DNA of 64,000 nucleotides from Desulfopila sp. IMCC35008 (GTDB taxonomy: Bacteria; Desulfobacterota; Desulfobulbia; Desulfobulbales; Desulfocapsaceae), in the NCBI RefSeq assembly GCF_010646885.2, contig NZ_CP050700.1, positions 1,371,501 to 1,435,500 on the forward strand, in the 5' to 3' direction. The position numbers and the translations under genes are program-made. Below are positions 18,228 to 27,252 of this stretch, piece by piece (the stretch's first letter is position 1; each line of letters opens with the position of its first letter). The notes beneath the pieces are model-generated. The model did no database searches. It saw only the letters and a list, made by a program, of their open reading frames with translations, and had not been told where the DNA came from.

Positions 18228-19880
18228 ATGCAAATTAATGATTTAAGAAAACTTGGCCGTTTCAGGGAAATAATCACCATTTTAGGAAAATATGGATTTG
18301 ATGACATTGTCCAGCGCCTTGACATTCCCGGATCCGACCTGCTCCGGAAAATCCATCAAGTGGAGACTGATGAAAACAGTTATCAGCGTTTACGATGCGC
18401 TATCGAAGATTTAGGTCCTACTTTTATTAAATTCGGCCAGCTTATGAGTTTGCGCCCCGATCTCCTTCCGGAAGGGATTTTGGGTGAACTTGAAAAGTTG
18501 CAGGATGAAGTTCCTGCAGCTGAATATGAAGATATAGAACCTGTAATTGAGAAGAATCTCGGCGAACCAATAAAAGAAGTGTTTTCCATTTTTGATGTAG
18601 CCCCAATAGCTGCAGCATCTCTCTCTCAAGTTCACAAAGCAGTGTTACGCGAAGAGAGTACTTTTGTCGCAGTAAAAGTGCAGCGTCCTGGGATCGAAAA
18701 GAATATAAAACTTGATCTTGATATTCTCGAAGGCATAGCTAATTTTCTCCATCACCAGTTTGAGGATCTGCAAACATATAACTTTCCCGAGCTAGTAAGA
18801 GTGACCAGAAGAAATCTGATTAAGGAGCTTGATTTTTCCCAAGAGCTTCACAACATGGAGATAGCCAGATCATATGCATCAGAAGGCTCTTTCCATGTAC
18901 CGCTAACTTATGGAAAATACTCAAATGATAAAATTCTGGTGATGGAGCTGATTCATGGGGCGAAGTTTACTGAATTGTCTTCAGCATCCGGCTATGATCG
19001 TGAAATAATAGCAACAATGGGGCTCAGGGCCGGGGTTAAGCAGATACTCGACGACGGATTTTTCCACGCAGATCCGCATCCCGGTAACCTTATGGTAACT
19101 GAAGACATGTCGTTGTGTTTTATTGATTGGGGCATGGTCGGTCGGCTCACAGAGAAAGATCGTTTTCAACTCATAGAATTACTCCGAGCTGTCGTGGAAA
19201 AAGATAGTGATTCCTTGGCACGTACTTTTCTTAACCTGTGTAATGCCAGGGGGAAGGATATCGACTCCAGCAGTATCGAGCGCGAACTTCTGGAGATTCT
19301 CGATAATTACCATGCTGTTCCGTTAAGAAATGTGAATATCGGCCAGTTTCTGCTGAATATAACTGTTCTTCTGAGACAGCATTCCCTCATGTTGCCGACA
19401 GAATACAGCGTGATGATTAAGGCCCTGGTCACCGCAGAAGGTTCAGCAAGACAGGTCTATCCGGAGCTTGATATAGTTTCGGAGATTGGCGAATATGTCC
19501 ACAAGTTGGCAAAAAAACGCTACAAGCCGGATGTTTTGTGGCGTAGCATGCGTAATTCTCTAGCAAGTTTATGGTTTTCTCAACGTCAAATACCAGAGCA
19601 GATTGGAGAGGTCATTAACAAGTTGGAAAAAGGTAAGCTGGGGTTTACCTTTCGCCTGCAGAAAATAGAGGAGCTGGTCAATACACTTGAGAATGCATCG
19701 AACCGCCTAACCGCGGGAATAATAACAGGTGCAATAATTATGGGATCTTCCATGATCATAACAACGGGTGTAGGCCCATTTATTTTTGGATTTCCGGCCC
19801 TGGGTGTAATTGGTTATCTGGTCTCAGTGATTCTAGGACTATGGTTAATTTACACAATATTTACAAGTAAAACTAAATAG
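18228..19880 (+). CDS. ubiB: UbiB/ABC1 (ADCK) family atypical kinase
   Basis: The 550-residue protein shows the full set of UbiB marks: the KxGQ motif in FIKFGQLMSLRPDLLP, the alanine-rich loop in PIAAASLSQVH, the lysine in VAVKVQRPG, the catalytic-loop DGFFHADPHPGNLMV, and the metal-binding Asp in CFIDWGMVGRL (DWG in place of DFG). Two membrane helices end the protein (about 500-545). Family members support quinone synthesis or lipid handling by ATPase activity. The ATG at 18228 follows GAGG at 18217-18220; a TTG codon just before it is less likely. The gene is probably expressed with the small coiled-coil gene that follows 30 bases later. Confidence 0.9.
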   Translation: MQINDLRKLGRFREIITILGKYGFDDIVQRLDIPGSDLLRKIHQVETDENSYQRLRCAIEDLGPTFIKFGQLMSLRPDLLPEGILGELEKLQDEVPAAEYEDIEPVIEKNLGEPIKEVFSIFDVAPIAAASLSQVHKAVLREESTFVAVKVQRPGIEKNIKLDLDILEGIANFLHHQFEDLQTYNFPELVRVTRRNLIKELDFSQELHNMEIARSYASEGSFHVPLTYGKYSNDKILVMELIHGAKFTELSSASGYDREIIATMGLRAGVKQILDDGFFHADPHPGNLMVTEDMSLCFIDWGMVGRLTEKDRFQLIELLRAVVEKDSDSLARTFLNLCNARGKDIDSSSIERELLEILDNYHAVPLRNVNIGQFLLNITVLLRQHSLMLPTEYSVMIKALVTAEGSARQVYPELDIVSEIGEYVHKLAKKRYKPDVLWRSMRNSLASLWFSQRQIPEQIGEVINKLEKGKLGFTFRLQKIEELVNTLENASNRLTAGIITGAIIMGSSMIITTGVGPFIFGFPALGVIGYLVSVILGLWLIYTIFTSKTK

Positions 19881-19910
19881 TCAAGCAATGACTTATTAAC
19901 GGAGGCGATA

Positions 19911-20198
19911 ATGAAGAGTAAAGAAGAATTTATCCAGATGCTACATGCCAAGATTGATGAATGGGATACTGAGATTGACAGACTCTCAGCAAAGGCAGCT
20001 ATGGTAGAAGCAGAATCAAGGGAAGATTACTATCAACAGATTGCTGAAATGAAAGCAAAGCGTTCTCAAATCAATGAAAAACTGGAAAAAGTGCGGCAAT
20101 CGGGCGAAAATGCCTGGGAAGATCTAAAATCAGGGATTGATCTGGCCCTTGAATCTATGAATGAAGCACTACGCTCTGCAGCTTCGCGGTTTAAATAA
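19911..20198 (+). CDS. small coiled-coil protein
   Basis: The 95-residue, highly charged protein is predicted by eye to be almost entirely alpha-helical coiled coil (heptads through residues 5-70), with an amphipathic C-terminal stretch (DLALESMNEALRSAASRF). There is no signal peptide or membrane segment. GGAGG precedes the ATG and the gene lies 30 bases after the UbiB-like kinase. Similar small coiled-coil proteins occur in stress-related gene groups, but I do not recognise a function. Confidence 0.75.
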   Translation: MKSKEEFIQMLHAKIDEWDTEIDRLSAKAAMVEAESREDYYQQIAEMKAKRSQINEKLEKVRQSGENAWEDLKSGIDLALESMNEALRSAASRFK

Positions 20199-20213
20199 TA
20201 GACATTTCAAGGA

Positions 20214-21215
20214 TTAGCTTTTTTTCATAACCGGCCAGGCAGAGAAGGCTTTACCGGGTTTGTGGCCGACGCCAACAGCGCCTTTGTGTAAATAGAGTAC
20301 ATAGGCCCAGTCGGCCTCAAAGTAACTGGTGGTAGATGACCAGTATGCTTCTTTTACAGCCGTGAAGGGATGATTGTCAGGTAATGCCGGTGTATGACAT
20401 GAAGCATCAACAATACTCTCCAGCTCATTAATGGTGGGGAGCCGCCAGGGATTCCCCGATTTTCGAGCCAAAAGCTCAACAGAAGTCAGCGCATCGTCCC
20501 AGGATAAAGGGGTGTTGTTGATGCTAGCCTGAGAGTGCCATATCAGGTTGGTAAGATTGTCGCAAAACCCGTCAGTAGTAACTTGAAAACGAGGTTTAGG
20601 CCAAGAAACACTTTGCAATAAGTCACCATCCTGGCCATTGTTGTCGCATGGGATGTCATTACCTTGTTCATCATAGCAGTTGAACTGACCGGTACACGGT
20701 AAGAAATCGCTCTTTCCGCAGACGGGCCAGATAAGATAGCAACAACTTTACGGCCATAAAACATTCTGCCACCCTCCATATGGATATACCATGCGTAACT
20801 TTTGGCTAATGCCGCAGTGGTTGAGGTCCAGTACCAGCCGAGAAAGACATTCTTGAAAGGATAATGCGCCGGAAGTGCCGGTTTACTGGCACCGTGGCTT
20901 ATCAAACTGCGCAGTTCATGCCGATTAGGTAGCCGCCTAGTCATCTCTGGCGAAAACCTTTTCCTCGTTCATCTCAGCTATCGCTTTCAATCCTTCCTTC
21001 CAAGTCAACGGATAGGAAAGGAAGTCTGCATCAAGTGTCCAGTATAGATTAGTTACGGTGTCATAAACTATGTTTTGACCATTACGAACAAACCGCGATT
21101 GAGTCCAGCGACGGCCCGGAGTGAACTCTCCATCCTGACCGCTGTTTTTGCAAGGTCGGGAGTTGCCGCTACTGCCAAAACATTCTGAAATCCCTGTCCA
21201 AAGAATGTGTCAAAT
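20214..21215 (-). pseudogene. decayed DUF1566 (Lcl C-terminal domain) protein gene
   Basis: Reading the minus strand across frames restores a two-module DUF1566 protein. The first module (NLYWTLDADF, then RLPNRHELRSLI and YWTSTTAA) and the second (NLIWHSQASI, then RLPTINELESIV and YWSSTTSY) each have the family pattern. Two frameshifts break it: near 20938 an extra base turns DWRLPN into a stop, and near 20725 the frame changes after LSGP so that VCGKSDFLPCTGQFNCYD continues in another frame. The N-terminus with the expected export signal is missing. Family members are usually secreted or surface proteins of unknown role. Sequencing error could explain one shift but hardly two plus a missing start. 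Confidence 0.85.
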
Positions 21216-21357
21216 CACTTTTTCCTTATGGTTATATAATCCTATTGTTATTACTGCCGGGTCATTTACTTGTTTCGGTTAGGAGTCTGTCGGACTGAAA
21301 CAACAAGTCAAATCTGCCCGATTTCAAATCATTGGGACACTATTCCAGCGACAATTT

Positions 21358-22905
21358 TCATCTTTTAATGATTTGTCGAATATATTTTTTTATCTCGCGC
21401 AGGCTTGATTGAGGTGGTTCCGCACTGTTCTGTATGCGGAGGTATTCTGCTTCATCTTGCCGTTGCTTAACCTCGACAGCTATGCGATCGGCAACTTCCG
21501 GGTACTTCTGCATTATTTCTTTCATGATACCGAAGTCGATACGTATAAGGGTAACATCAGTCTCCGCAATCCAGTGGGTCGGAATTGGCTGATCTGTGAA
21601 CATAGATACCAGACCGTAACTGTCCCCTGGACCCAATTCACCTATCACTACTTTTTTGCCGTTTGCCAGTTTGGTGGAGACTTCAACAACACCACTTATA
21701 AGAACATCTAAGGCATCGATCTCGCCATCCTCATATTGTATAACCGATTTAGTATCATAGTGTTTTTGCTGGCTCAACATTGCTAATTGCTCTATTTCCT
21801 CATCTGCAAGGTGAGAGAAAATCGGCTGACTTTTTAGAGCTAGCTGGATAGTTGGAGGCTCAGCAACCGGAATGACAGATTTTCTGATCCTCCATTCGCT
21901 GGTAACTGCTGCGGGAGAAATTCCTGCCTGTTGGAGGACATAATGAATTTCCCTGTACAGTTCTTCTCGTCCCCGGAACATAGCCGGGTAGTTAGGAAAC
22001 GCCACCCAACAGATGTAGGTATAAGGAACAGTTGAAGCGTCCGTGAGTCGCACGACGGGAGTCGGATGCTTTAACACATGTTTACAGCGATAAATCCCTT
22101 CGAGGAGAAGTTGTTTGGCAAATCGGGGGTCAAGCTCCGCAGGTAATTTGATAATATACCAAGGTTGGTAATGTTGAAATTCGTTCCCACAGTTGGTAAA
22201 CCCTTGTTTGGCAAGTTTTGAATTTGGAATGATGTGCCTGGTGTTATCCCAATCCTGAAGCCAGGTGGCTCTCCAGTTAATATCAATAACAGTCCCTTCT
22301 GTACCATCATCTTTTAGTTGAATCCAGTCTCCTATATGAAAGGCCCCCTCAACTCCCAATGCAATTCCGGAGAATAAATCCCCTAAGGTCTGTTGAAGAG
22401 CAATTCCCACTAAGGCTGTAGCCAAACCTGTAGAAATCCAAACACCGGTGAATGAGTACCCCTGTTGCCAAAAGAAGGCCCCTAGAGCAAGAAAGATCGA
22501 AGTACCGTAGATGACGCCGCGCAGCAATCCTGAGACTGTACTCGTTGTTTCTTCTGGGCTGCTCATATATTTCTTTAAAGCAAAAGCATAGATAACATTG
22601 GCGAGTTGTACGCCGATAACCAGGAAAAAGATAAAAGTAAAACATGTAAACGGCCATATATCACGATCTATCCAATAGTTCGTCGTCAATAAATGAAAGA
22701 AAATCGTATGGAATATGATAAAAACCAGAAGTATGCAGATTGATTTGGTGATAACGAAAAGGAGAGGAAGTGACTGTTTAATGGGATGCAGGTGTGAAAC
22801 TTGGTTAATTAGAACACAACCTAATGTTAGGGAAATAATGAAAATTGTGGTAGTTGGAAAAGATTCGTAAAAATGTAGAAGAATTAATACGGTGTTTTCA
22901 AGCAT
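21358..22905 (-). CDS. MscS-family mechanosensitive channel with C-terminal cNMP-binding-like domain
   Basis: The 515-residue protein has four to five N-terminal membrane helices (about 10-160), an MscS pore and vestibule region (WISTGLATALVGIALQQTLGDLFSGIALG, then the beta-domain FHIGDWIQL and WRATWLQDWDN), and a C-terminal domain from about 370 with the cyclic-nucleotide-binding fold (IFSHLADEEIEQLAML, IGELGPGDSYGLVSMF). The usual phosphate-binding GE and PRxA residues of that fold are replaced (YGLVSMF, IPTHWIAE), so cyclic nucleotide binding is doubtful. Such bCNG-type channels open under membrane tension or are gated by ligand. It closes the osmotic-stress gene group. Start ATG at 22905. 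Confidence 0.9.
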   Translation of the reverse strand: MLENTVLILLHFYESFPTTTIFIISLTLGCVLINQVSHLHPIKQSLPLLFVITKSICILLVFIIFHTIFFHLLTTNYWIDRDIWPFTCFTFIFFLVIGVQLANVIYAFALKKYMSSPEETTSTVSGLLRGVIYGTSIFLALGAFFWQQGYSFTGVWISTGLATALVGIALQQTLGDLFSGIALGVEGAFHIGDWIQLKDDGTEGTVIDINWRATWLQDWDNTRHIIPNSKLAKQGFTNCGNEFQHYQPWYIIKLPAELDPRFAKQLLLEGIYRCKHVLKHPTPVVRLTDASTVPYTYICWVAFPNYPAMFRGREELYREIHYVLQQAGISPAAVTSEWRIRKSVIPVAEPPTIQLALKSQPIFSHLADEEIEQLAMLSQQKHYDTKSVIQYEDGEIDALDVLISGVVEVSTKLANGKKVVIGELGPGDSYGLVSMFTDQPIPTHWIAETDVTLIRIDFGIMKEIMQKYPEVADRIAVEVKQRQDEAEYLRIQNSAEPPQSSLREIKKYIRQIIKR

Positions 22906-23345
22906 GGGACGAAATCGCTTTAACAGGGATGGAATTATGTAATCTGCGTTTTTGTTCGATGCTCCACGCTGCTCCAGGAAACCAGGAGATGTCGTTTTTT
23001 CCTGGGCAAACTTCTTTTTTACTTACCATTTGGAAAAACATTTATCCATTCTTTCTTGACAAAAAATCAGGGCAATTGAAAAAAGGTTCGAAGGCCGGTT
23101 GTTAAAGCTCATTGTCCATTTTTCATGATGCATGAGAGCCCATCAAAAGTCTATTCCTTAATGTTTTCGTAAGGAAGGAAAATAAAAATGGCAAGTCAGC
23201 TCTTATATGAACTGAATCCTATCTCACTAATGTGGCAGACAATGGAAAAGCTGCAGGCTATTTTTCAGATAAACAAAAAATGTTGTTGAGGAGAACATTA
23301 TCAATAACAATTTTGTCTATTTAGTGTCCTTCCTGAAATCAGGAA
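22906..23345. other. gene-free stretch before the repeat elements
   Basis: No gene is recognised. The stretch from 22906 to 23993 is gene-free as a whole and holds two repeat elements (23346-23506 and 23533-23717), suggesting a site that collects inserted DNA. Confidence 0.5.
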
Positions 23346-23506
23346 TTTCGAAGTCTACGCTTATCTGGTCCAGATCGAGGCATGTGAAAAATGTTACCAC
23401 AGGCATATAATTGATATCTCGGAGTCTCGTTTCTCACTTACCGGATGATAAAGTTTTGAGCATAACGAAGATATTGCCCCAAAGGGCAGTTTTAGGGTGG
23501 GAACTA
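23346..23506 (+). repeat. dispersed non-coding repeat, copy A
   Basis: Bases 23346-23392 match the minus strand of 49759-49805 at 45 of 47 positions, and 23454-23506 match the minus strand of 49707-49759 at about 49 of 53. Copy A carries about 61 extra bases between the two blocks. A more diverged copy lies at 27002-27096. Confidence 0.8.
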
Positions 23507-23532
23507 TCTAATCAGAGGGGCAACTGTGGATG

Positions 23533-23717
23533 TTTCCCGTTAGCCCGAACTTCTCATGAGCAATCTGTCGATTTTGTTCTGATCCAGCTTGTCGCATACC
23601 ATTCACCAGTTTTGTTTTATTACAATAGTATACGCAATATTCACAAGCGGTCCACTCTGTTGGTACCGTTTTCTTCAGTGTTTTGACAGTGTATATCGTC
23701 CACTATACTACACTGCC
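23533..23717 (+). repeat. MITE-like element, copy 1
   Basis: Bases 23540-23580 match 60715-60755 at 35 of 41 positions, and 23674-23706 match 60778-60810 at about 27 of 33. The left end (23533-23556) is also the inverse of the right end of copy 2 (60872-60895) at 22 of 24. No transposase is encoded. Confidence 0.7.
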
Positions 23718-23993
23718 AGGATGGCCTTTCGTATAAAATTCCCATTGAAATGTCACTTCACCGAGCAGTGTTGGAGGTGGAAGTAAAAAGAAAACGTGAC
23801 ATTTCGGTAGATTCTCTAAGTTTGTTCTCACCTTCAATTGCATTTACATTTGTCGATAAACCGGCAATAGTGAGAGCGTTCATTGAAAAGGTGAGAGTAA
23901 GGAAAAACACCTGTATATGAGTTATATAGAATAGCAAAATTTCATTCAGCAGTGGTATGTCAGTGCGGGGTTGATGCACAAGGAGTCTACACG

Positions 23994-24686
23994 ATGAAAT
24001 GTACGCAGGAAGTAGAAAACATGGTTTGTGTGAAAAAGGGTTGTGATAACGGTCCTGCGCCAATCCCGGAGGAAGGAAAATGGGTGAAGGCAAGGGAGAT
24101 AAAGGATATCTCAGGGTTTACTCATGGTGTCGGCTGGTGTGCCCCGCAACAGGGGGCCTGTAAACTCACGCTCAATATCAAGGGGGGAATCATCGAGGAA
24201 GCCCTGATAGAGACACTGGGCTGCACAGGTATGACACACTCAGGTGCCATGGCTGGCGAGATTCTGCCCGGCAAAACACTTCTTGAAGCGATGAATACAG
24301 ATCTGGTCTGCGACGCCATCAACACAGCGATGCGTGAGCTGTTCCTGCAAATTGTCTATGGCAGGAGTCAGTCTGCTTTTAGTGAGGGTGGTTTACCGAT
24401 TGGTGCCGGCCTGGAGGATTTGGGGAAAGGGCTTCGGTCGGTTACAGGTACTGTCTACGGTACACGACAGAAGGGTGCCAGGTACCTCGAAACAACAGAA
24501 GGATATATTACCAAACTGGCCCTGGATGCAAACAGTGAGATAATCGGATACTCTTTTGTCCATCTTGGAAAAATGATGGATCTGATTCATAAGGGCTACT
24601 CTGCAGACGACGCACTGGCTGAGGCAAGTGGCACATACGGCCGATATCATGATGCAGAAACATACATCAATCCAAGAGAGGAGTAA
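23994..24686 (+). CDS. NifU-like iron-sulfur cluster scaffold protein, partner of GGGtGRT
   Basis: The 230-residue protein has a NifU/IscU-like core (CAPQQGACKLTLNIKGGIIEEALIETLGCTGMTHSGAMAGEILPGKTLLEA). Cysteines in CAPQQGAC and LGCTG are in places where scaffold proteins bind clusters. The family is recognised by its fixed pairing with GGGtGRT proteins, here starting only 8 bases downstream. The ATG at 23994 is chosen for AAGGAG at 23980-23985; a longer frame from 23952 has no such site. The true biochemical role of the pair is unknown; iron-sulfur or redox work is a family guess. Confidence 0.85.
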   Translation: MKCTQEVENMVCVKKGCDNGPAPIPEEGKWVKAREIKDISGFTHGVGWCAPQQGACKLTLNIKGGIIEEALIETLGCTGMTHSGAMAGEILPGKTLLEAMNTDLVCDAINTAMRELFLQIVYGRSQSAFSEGGLPIGAGLEDLGKGLRSVTGTVYGTRQKGARYLETTEGYITKLALDANSEIIGYSFVHLGKMMDLIHKGYSADDALAEASGTYGRYHDAETYINPREE

Positions 24687-24694
24687 CAAGGCAA

Positions 24695-25693
24695 ATGGCA
24701 CTTTTTGAAGGATATGATAGAAGAATCAAACAGGTTAATGCCCTTTGCTCAGCATATGATTTTAAAAACATTGAAGAGGCACGGGTATTTTGCGAACAAA
24801 AAGGGGTTGATGTCTATAGCATCGTCAAGGAGATCCAGCCCATTGTTTTTGAGAATGCCTGCTGGGCATATATTCTCGGGGCTGCAATCGCCATGAGGAA
24901 AGAGCAATCAAAAGCCTCTGATATCGCGGTGACCCTGGGTGAGGGATTGCAGGCTTTTTGCATTCCGGGATCTGTCGCCGATAGCAGGAAAGTAGGCCTT
25001 GGGCACGGGAATCTCGCCTCCAGGCTTTTAAAGGATGAAACCAAATGTTTTGCCTTTCTGGCCGGGCATGAATCTTTTGCCGCCGCAGAAGGTGCTATTG
25101 GTCTTGCCACGTCAGCGAACAAGGCGCGAGAGGTGGCGTTAAAGGTTATCCTGAACGGACTTGGTAAGGATGCCTCCTACCTGATTGCCCGAATTAACGG
25201 TTTCACCCACGTACAGACCCAATTCGATTATGCCACGGATACTCTGTATATTGTCAAAGAAACAGCCTTCTCCAGTGGCGAACGAGCGAGGGTCCGCTCG
25301 TATGGGGCCGACGATGTCCGGGAGGGTGTTGCGATACTGGCACACGAGGCTGTGGATATCTCGATCACAGGTAATTCAACGAACCCAACCAGGTTTCAGC
25401 ATCCGGTTGCGGGTACCTATAAAAAAGAGTGTGTTCAAGCAGGTCGCCCCTATTTTTCTGTAGCTTCAGGAGGAGGTACAGGACGGACACTCCATCCGGA
25501 TAACATGGCTGCCGGGCCAGCTTCCTACGGGATGACCGATACTATGGGACGCATGCATTGCGACGCGCAGTTTGCCGGATCGTCTTCCGTGCCTGCTCAC
25601 GTTGAGATGATGGGGCTGGTCGGCATGGGAAATAACCCGATGGTCGGTGCTTCTGTTGCCGTGGCCGTGGCTGTCGAGAAGAGCATGAGCTGA
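24695..25693 (+). CDS. GGGtGRT protein
   Basis: The 332-residue soluble protein carries the motif that names the family, GGGTGRT at residues 259-265 ([15 protein letters not shown]). It is alanine- and glycine-rich with several conserved stretches ([42 protein letters not shown]). It sits 8 bases after the scaffold-like gene with a GGAG ribosome site, so both are one operon, ended by the hairpin at 25706-25737. The family is widespread in anaerobes and archaea and has no firmly known reaction. I do not assign one. Confidence 0.9.
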   Translation: MALFEGYDRRIKQVNALCSAYDFKNIEEARVFCEQKGVDVYSIVKEIQPIVFENACWAYILGAAIAMRKEQSKASDIAVTLGEGLQAFCIPGSVADSRKVGLGHGNLASRLLKDETKCFAFLAGHESFAAAEGAIGLATSANKAREVALKVILNGLGKDASYLIARINGFTHVQTQFDYATDTLYIVKETAFSSGERARVRSYGADDVREGVAILAHEAVDISITGNSTNPTRFQHPVAGTYKKECVQAGRPYFSVASGGGTGRTLHPDNMAAGPASYGMTDTMGRMHCDAQFAGSSSVPAHVEMMGLVGMGNNPMVGASVAVAVAVEKSMS

Positions 25694-25705
25694 GCATATT
25701 GGGCT

Positions 25706-25740
25706 GATACCCAGTCAACTCCTGCTGACTGGGTATCGTT
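25706..25740 (+). terminator. probable terminator after the GGGtGRT gene
   Basis: GATACCCAGTCA (25706-25717) pairs perfectly with TGACTGGGTATC (25726-25737) around an 8-base loop. The T-run that follows is short (GTTTG), so termination may be partial. Confidence 0.7.
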
Positions 25741-25805
25741 TGAGCCGGATGGCACAAAACACAGTTGCTGCCTGGCAAACACAAAGACTCTACCGTAGAT
25801 ATCAG

Positions 25806-26171
25806 ATGAAATATCAGTCAATCAACTTTGAGGATAAATTAGGAAAATTCTCCGAGCATTGGTCACCAAGGGTTATAGCTGAAATGAATGACTACCAGTT
25901 CAAACTGGTTAAAATTGAGGGTGATTTTACCTGGCACGATCATAAGGGTACAGATGAGGTCTTTATGGTTTTATCAGGCAGTATGGAAATTGAGTTCAGG
26001 GACGGGTCAGTGCAACTTACAGAAGGTGAGATGTTCGTAGTCAAAAAGGGCCTTGAACACAAACCCTACGCAAAACAGGAATGTGAAATCCTTATTATCG
26101 AACCCCGGGGTGTTGTAAATACCGGGGAATCGGAAAGTGCACTCAAGGCAGAAAACGACATCTGGATATAA
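25806..26171 (+). CDS. small cupin-domain protein
   Basis: The 121-residue protein is a single-domain cupin. Metal ligands are in the first motif ([17 protein letters not shown]) and the second ([12 protein letters not shown]). The substrate is unknown; relatives are often annotated as mannose-6-phosphate-isomerase-like or as sugar or stress-related cupins. The ATG at 25806 gives the usual family length; an upstream in-frame start at 25740 overlaps the preceding hairpin. It converges on the HD-domain gene with only 25 bases between them. Confidence 0.85.
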   Translation: MKYQSINFEDKLGKFSEHWSPRVIAEMNDYQFKLVKIEGDFTWHDHKGTDEVFMVLSGSMEIEFRDGSVQLTEGEMFVVKKGLEHKPYAKQECEILIIEPRGVVNTGESESALKAENDIWI

Positions 26172-26196
26172 CGTTACCTATCAAAACGGGCGAGAT

Positions 26197-26778
26197 CTAC
26201 TCAGAGATGTTCCCTTTCAGGCCGATCTCTTCTGCCACTTCCTGCATGCCCATAATAGTGTCGAGGATTAAGTCGGCTACCTGTACGTCGAGTTTAGCCG
26301 CTCCCTTCTCGATGATTGAACGATCCACTCCTGCTGCAAAACGTTTATCTTTCCACTTTTTCTTTACCGACTTGGGTTTGAGGTCCAATACACTTTTTGA
26401 GGGCCGCACGAGCGCTGTCGTCGCCACCAGGCCGGTCAGTTCATCAATGGCGAAAAGAACCTTTTCCATTTCGCTTTCAGGTTCAATATCTGTGCAGATG
26501 CCCCACCCATGACTCACCACTGCCCGTATATATTCCTCCGGCCAGTCGTTTTCCCTTAAGATGGCTTCAGTTTTAATGCAGTGCTGGTCGGGGAACTGTT
26601 CGTAATCCAGGTCGTGGATTAAACCGATAATGCCCCACTTCTCCTCGTTACCTCCTCTTTTTCTTGCACAAAACCGCATCACCCCTTCTACAGCAAGGGC
26701 ATGTTTTATTAGACTTTCTGACTTGTTATACTTTGTCAAAAGGGCAAAAGCCTCATCTCTTGTAGGTGTTTGCGACAT
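26197..26778 (-). CDS. HD-domain phosphohydrolase-like protein
   Basis: The 193-residue soluble protein is an HD-superfamily protein. The metal-binding residues follow the expected order: the early histidine in SLIKHALAVEG, the HD pair in GLIHDLDYEQFPDQH, the later histidine in AVVSHGWG and the aspartate in FAIDELTG. Related small HD proteins act on nucleotides or are uncharacterised. It is transcribed alone toward the cupin gene. The substrate cannot be told from sequence. Confidence 0.85.
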   Translation of the reverse strand: MSQTPTRDEAFALLTKYNKSESLIKHALAVEGVMRFCARKRGGNEEKWGIIGLIHDLDYEQFPDQHCIKTEAILRENDWPEEYIRAVVSHGWGICTDIEPESEMEKVLFAIDELTGLVATTALVRPSKSVLDLKPKSVKKKWKDKRFAAGVDRSIIEKGAAKLDVQVADLILDTIMGMQEVAEEIGLKGNISE

Positions 26779-27001
26779 TGTCGTGTCCTCTGGTAGAAAT
26801 TAAAAGTGCTGACTACACTGGTTCCCGTCCTAAAACAACTCTTCAGTCCAGCCTCACCGTTGCGATTCAGATTTTGATCCTCAGAACATCAATTTGTTAC
26901 TTTAGGTACAAAATTTGAGTTGCACCTCGAATTGTGACCGATTGCTGAGTTTCAGGCTGAAAACTCCACTGGAGGTTGTTCGAGAAGAGTCATCTTTATC
27001 T

Positions 27002-27096
27002 CAGATCGAGGCGTTTTAGAAATATATACGCAGGCATGTGACTGATATTGCGAGCATTGTTTTTCAAAAATAACGAAGAGCTTGGGAGAAAGGGCA
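27002..27096 (+). repeat. diverged copy C of the dispersed repeat, within a gene-free stretch
   Basis: The order of short shared blocks follows copy A at 23371-23488: CAGATCGAGGC, CAGGCAT followed by TGATAT, TAACGAAG, and AAAGGGCA. The spacing differs by a few bases and overall identity is low, so this copy is old. The surrounding stretch 26779-27252 holds no convincing gene. Confidence 0.5.
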
Positions 27097-27252
27097 TTCT
27101 CAGACAGCCTTTTGGCGAAGCATGCAAGATTCCGGAATGCTTGTAAAGAATAAAACGAGCCAAGATCCTTCAGGGATGGATTACTGAAATGAGTTTTCTT
27201 TTGTTTTTGTTCGGCAAGGGGGGCTTGTGATGACATTTGAAGCAATTCCTAA

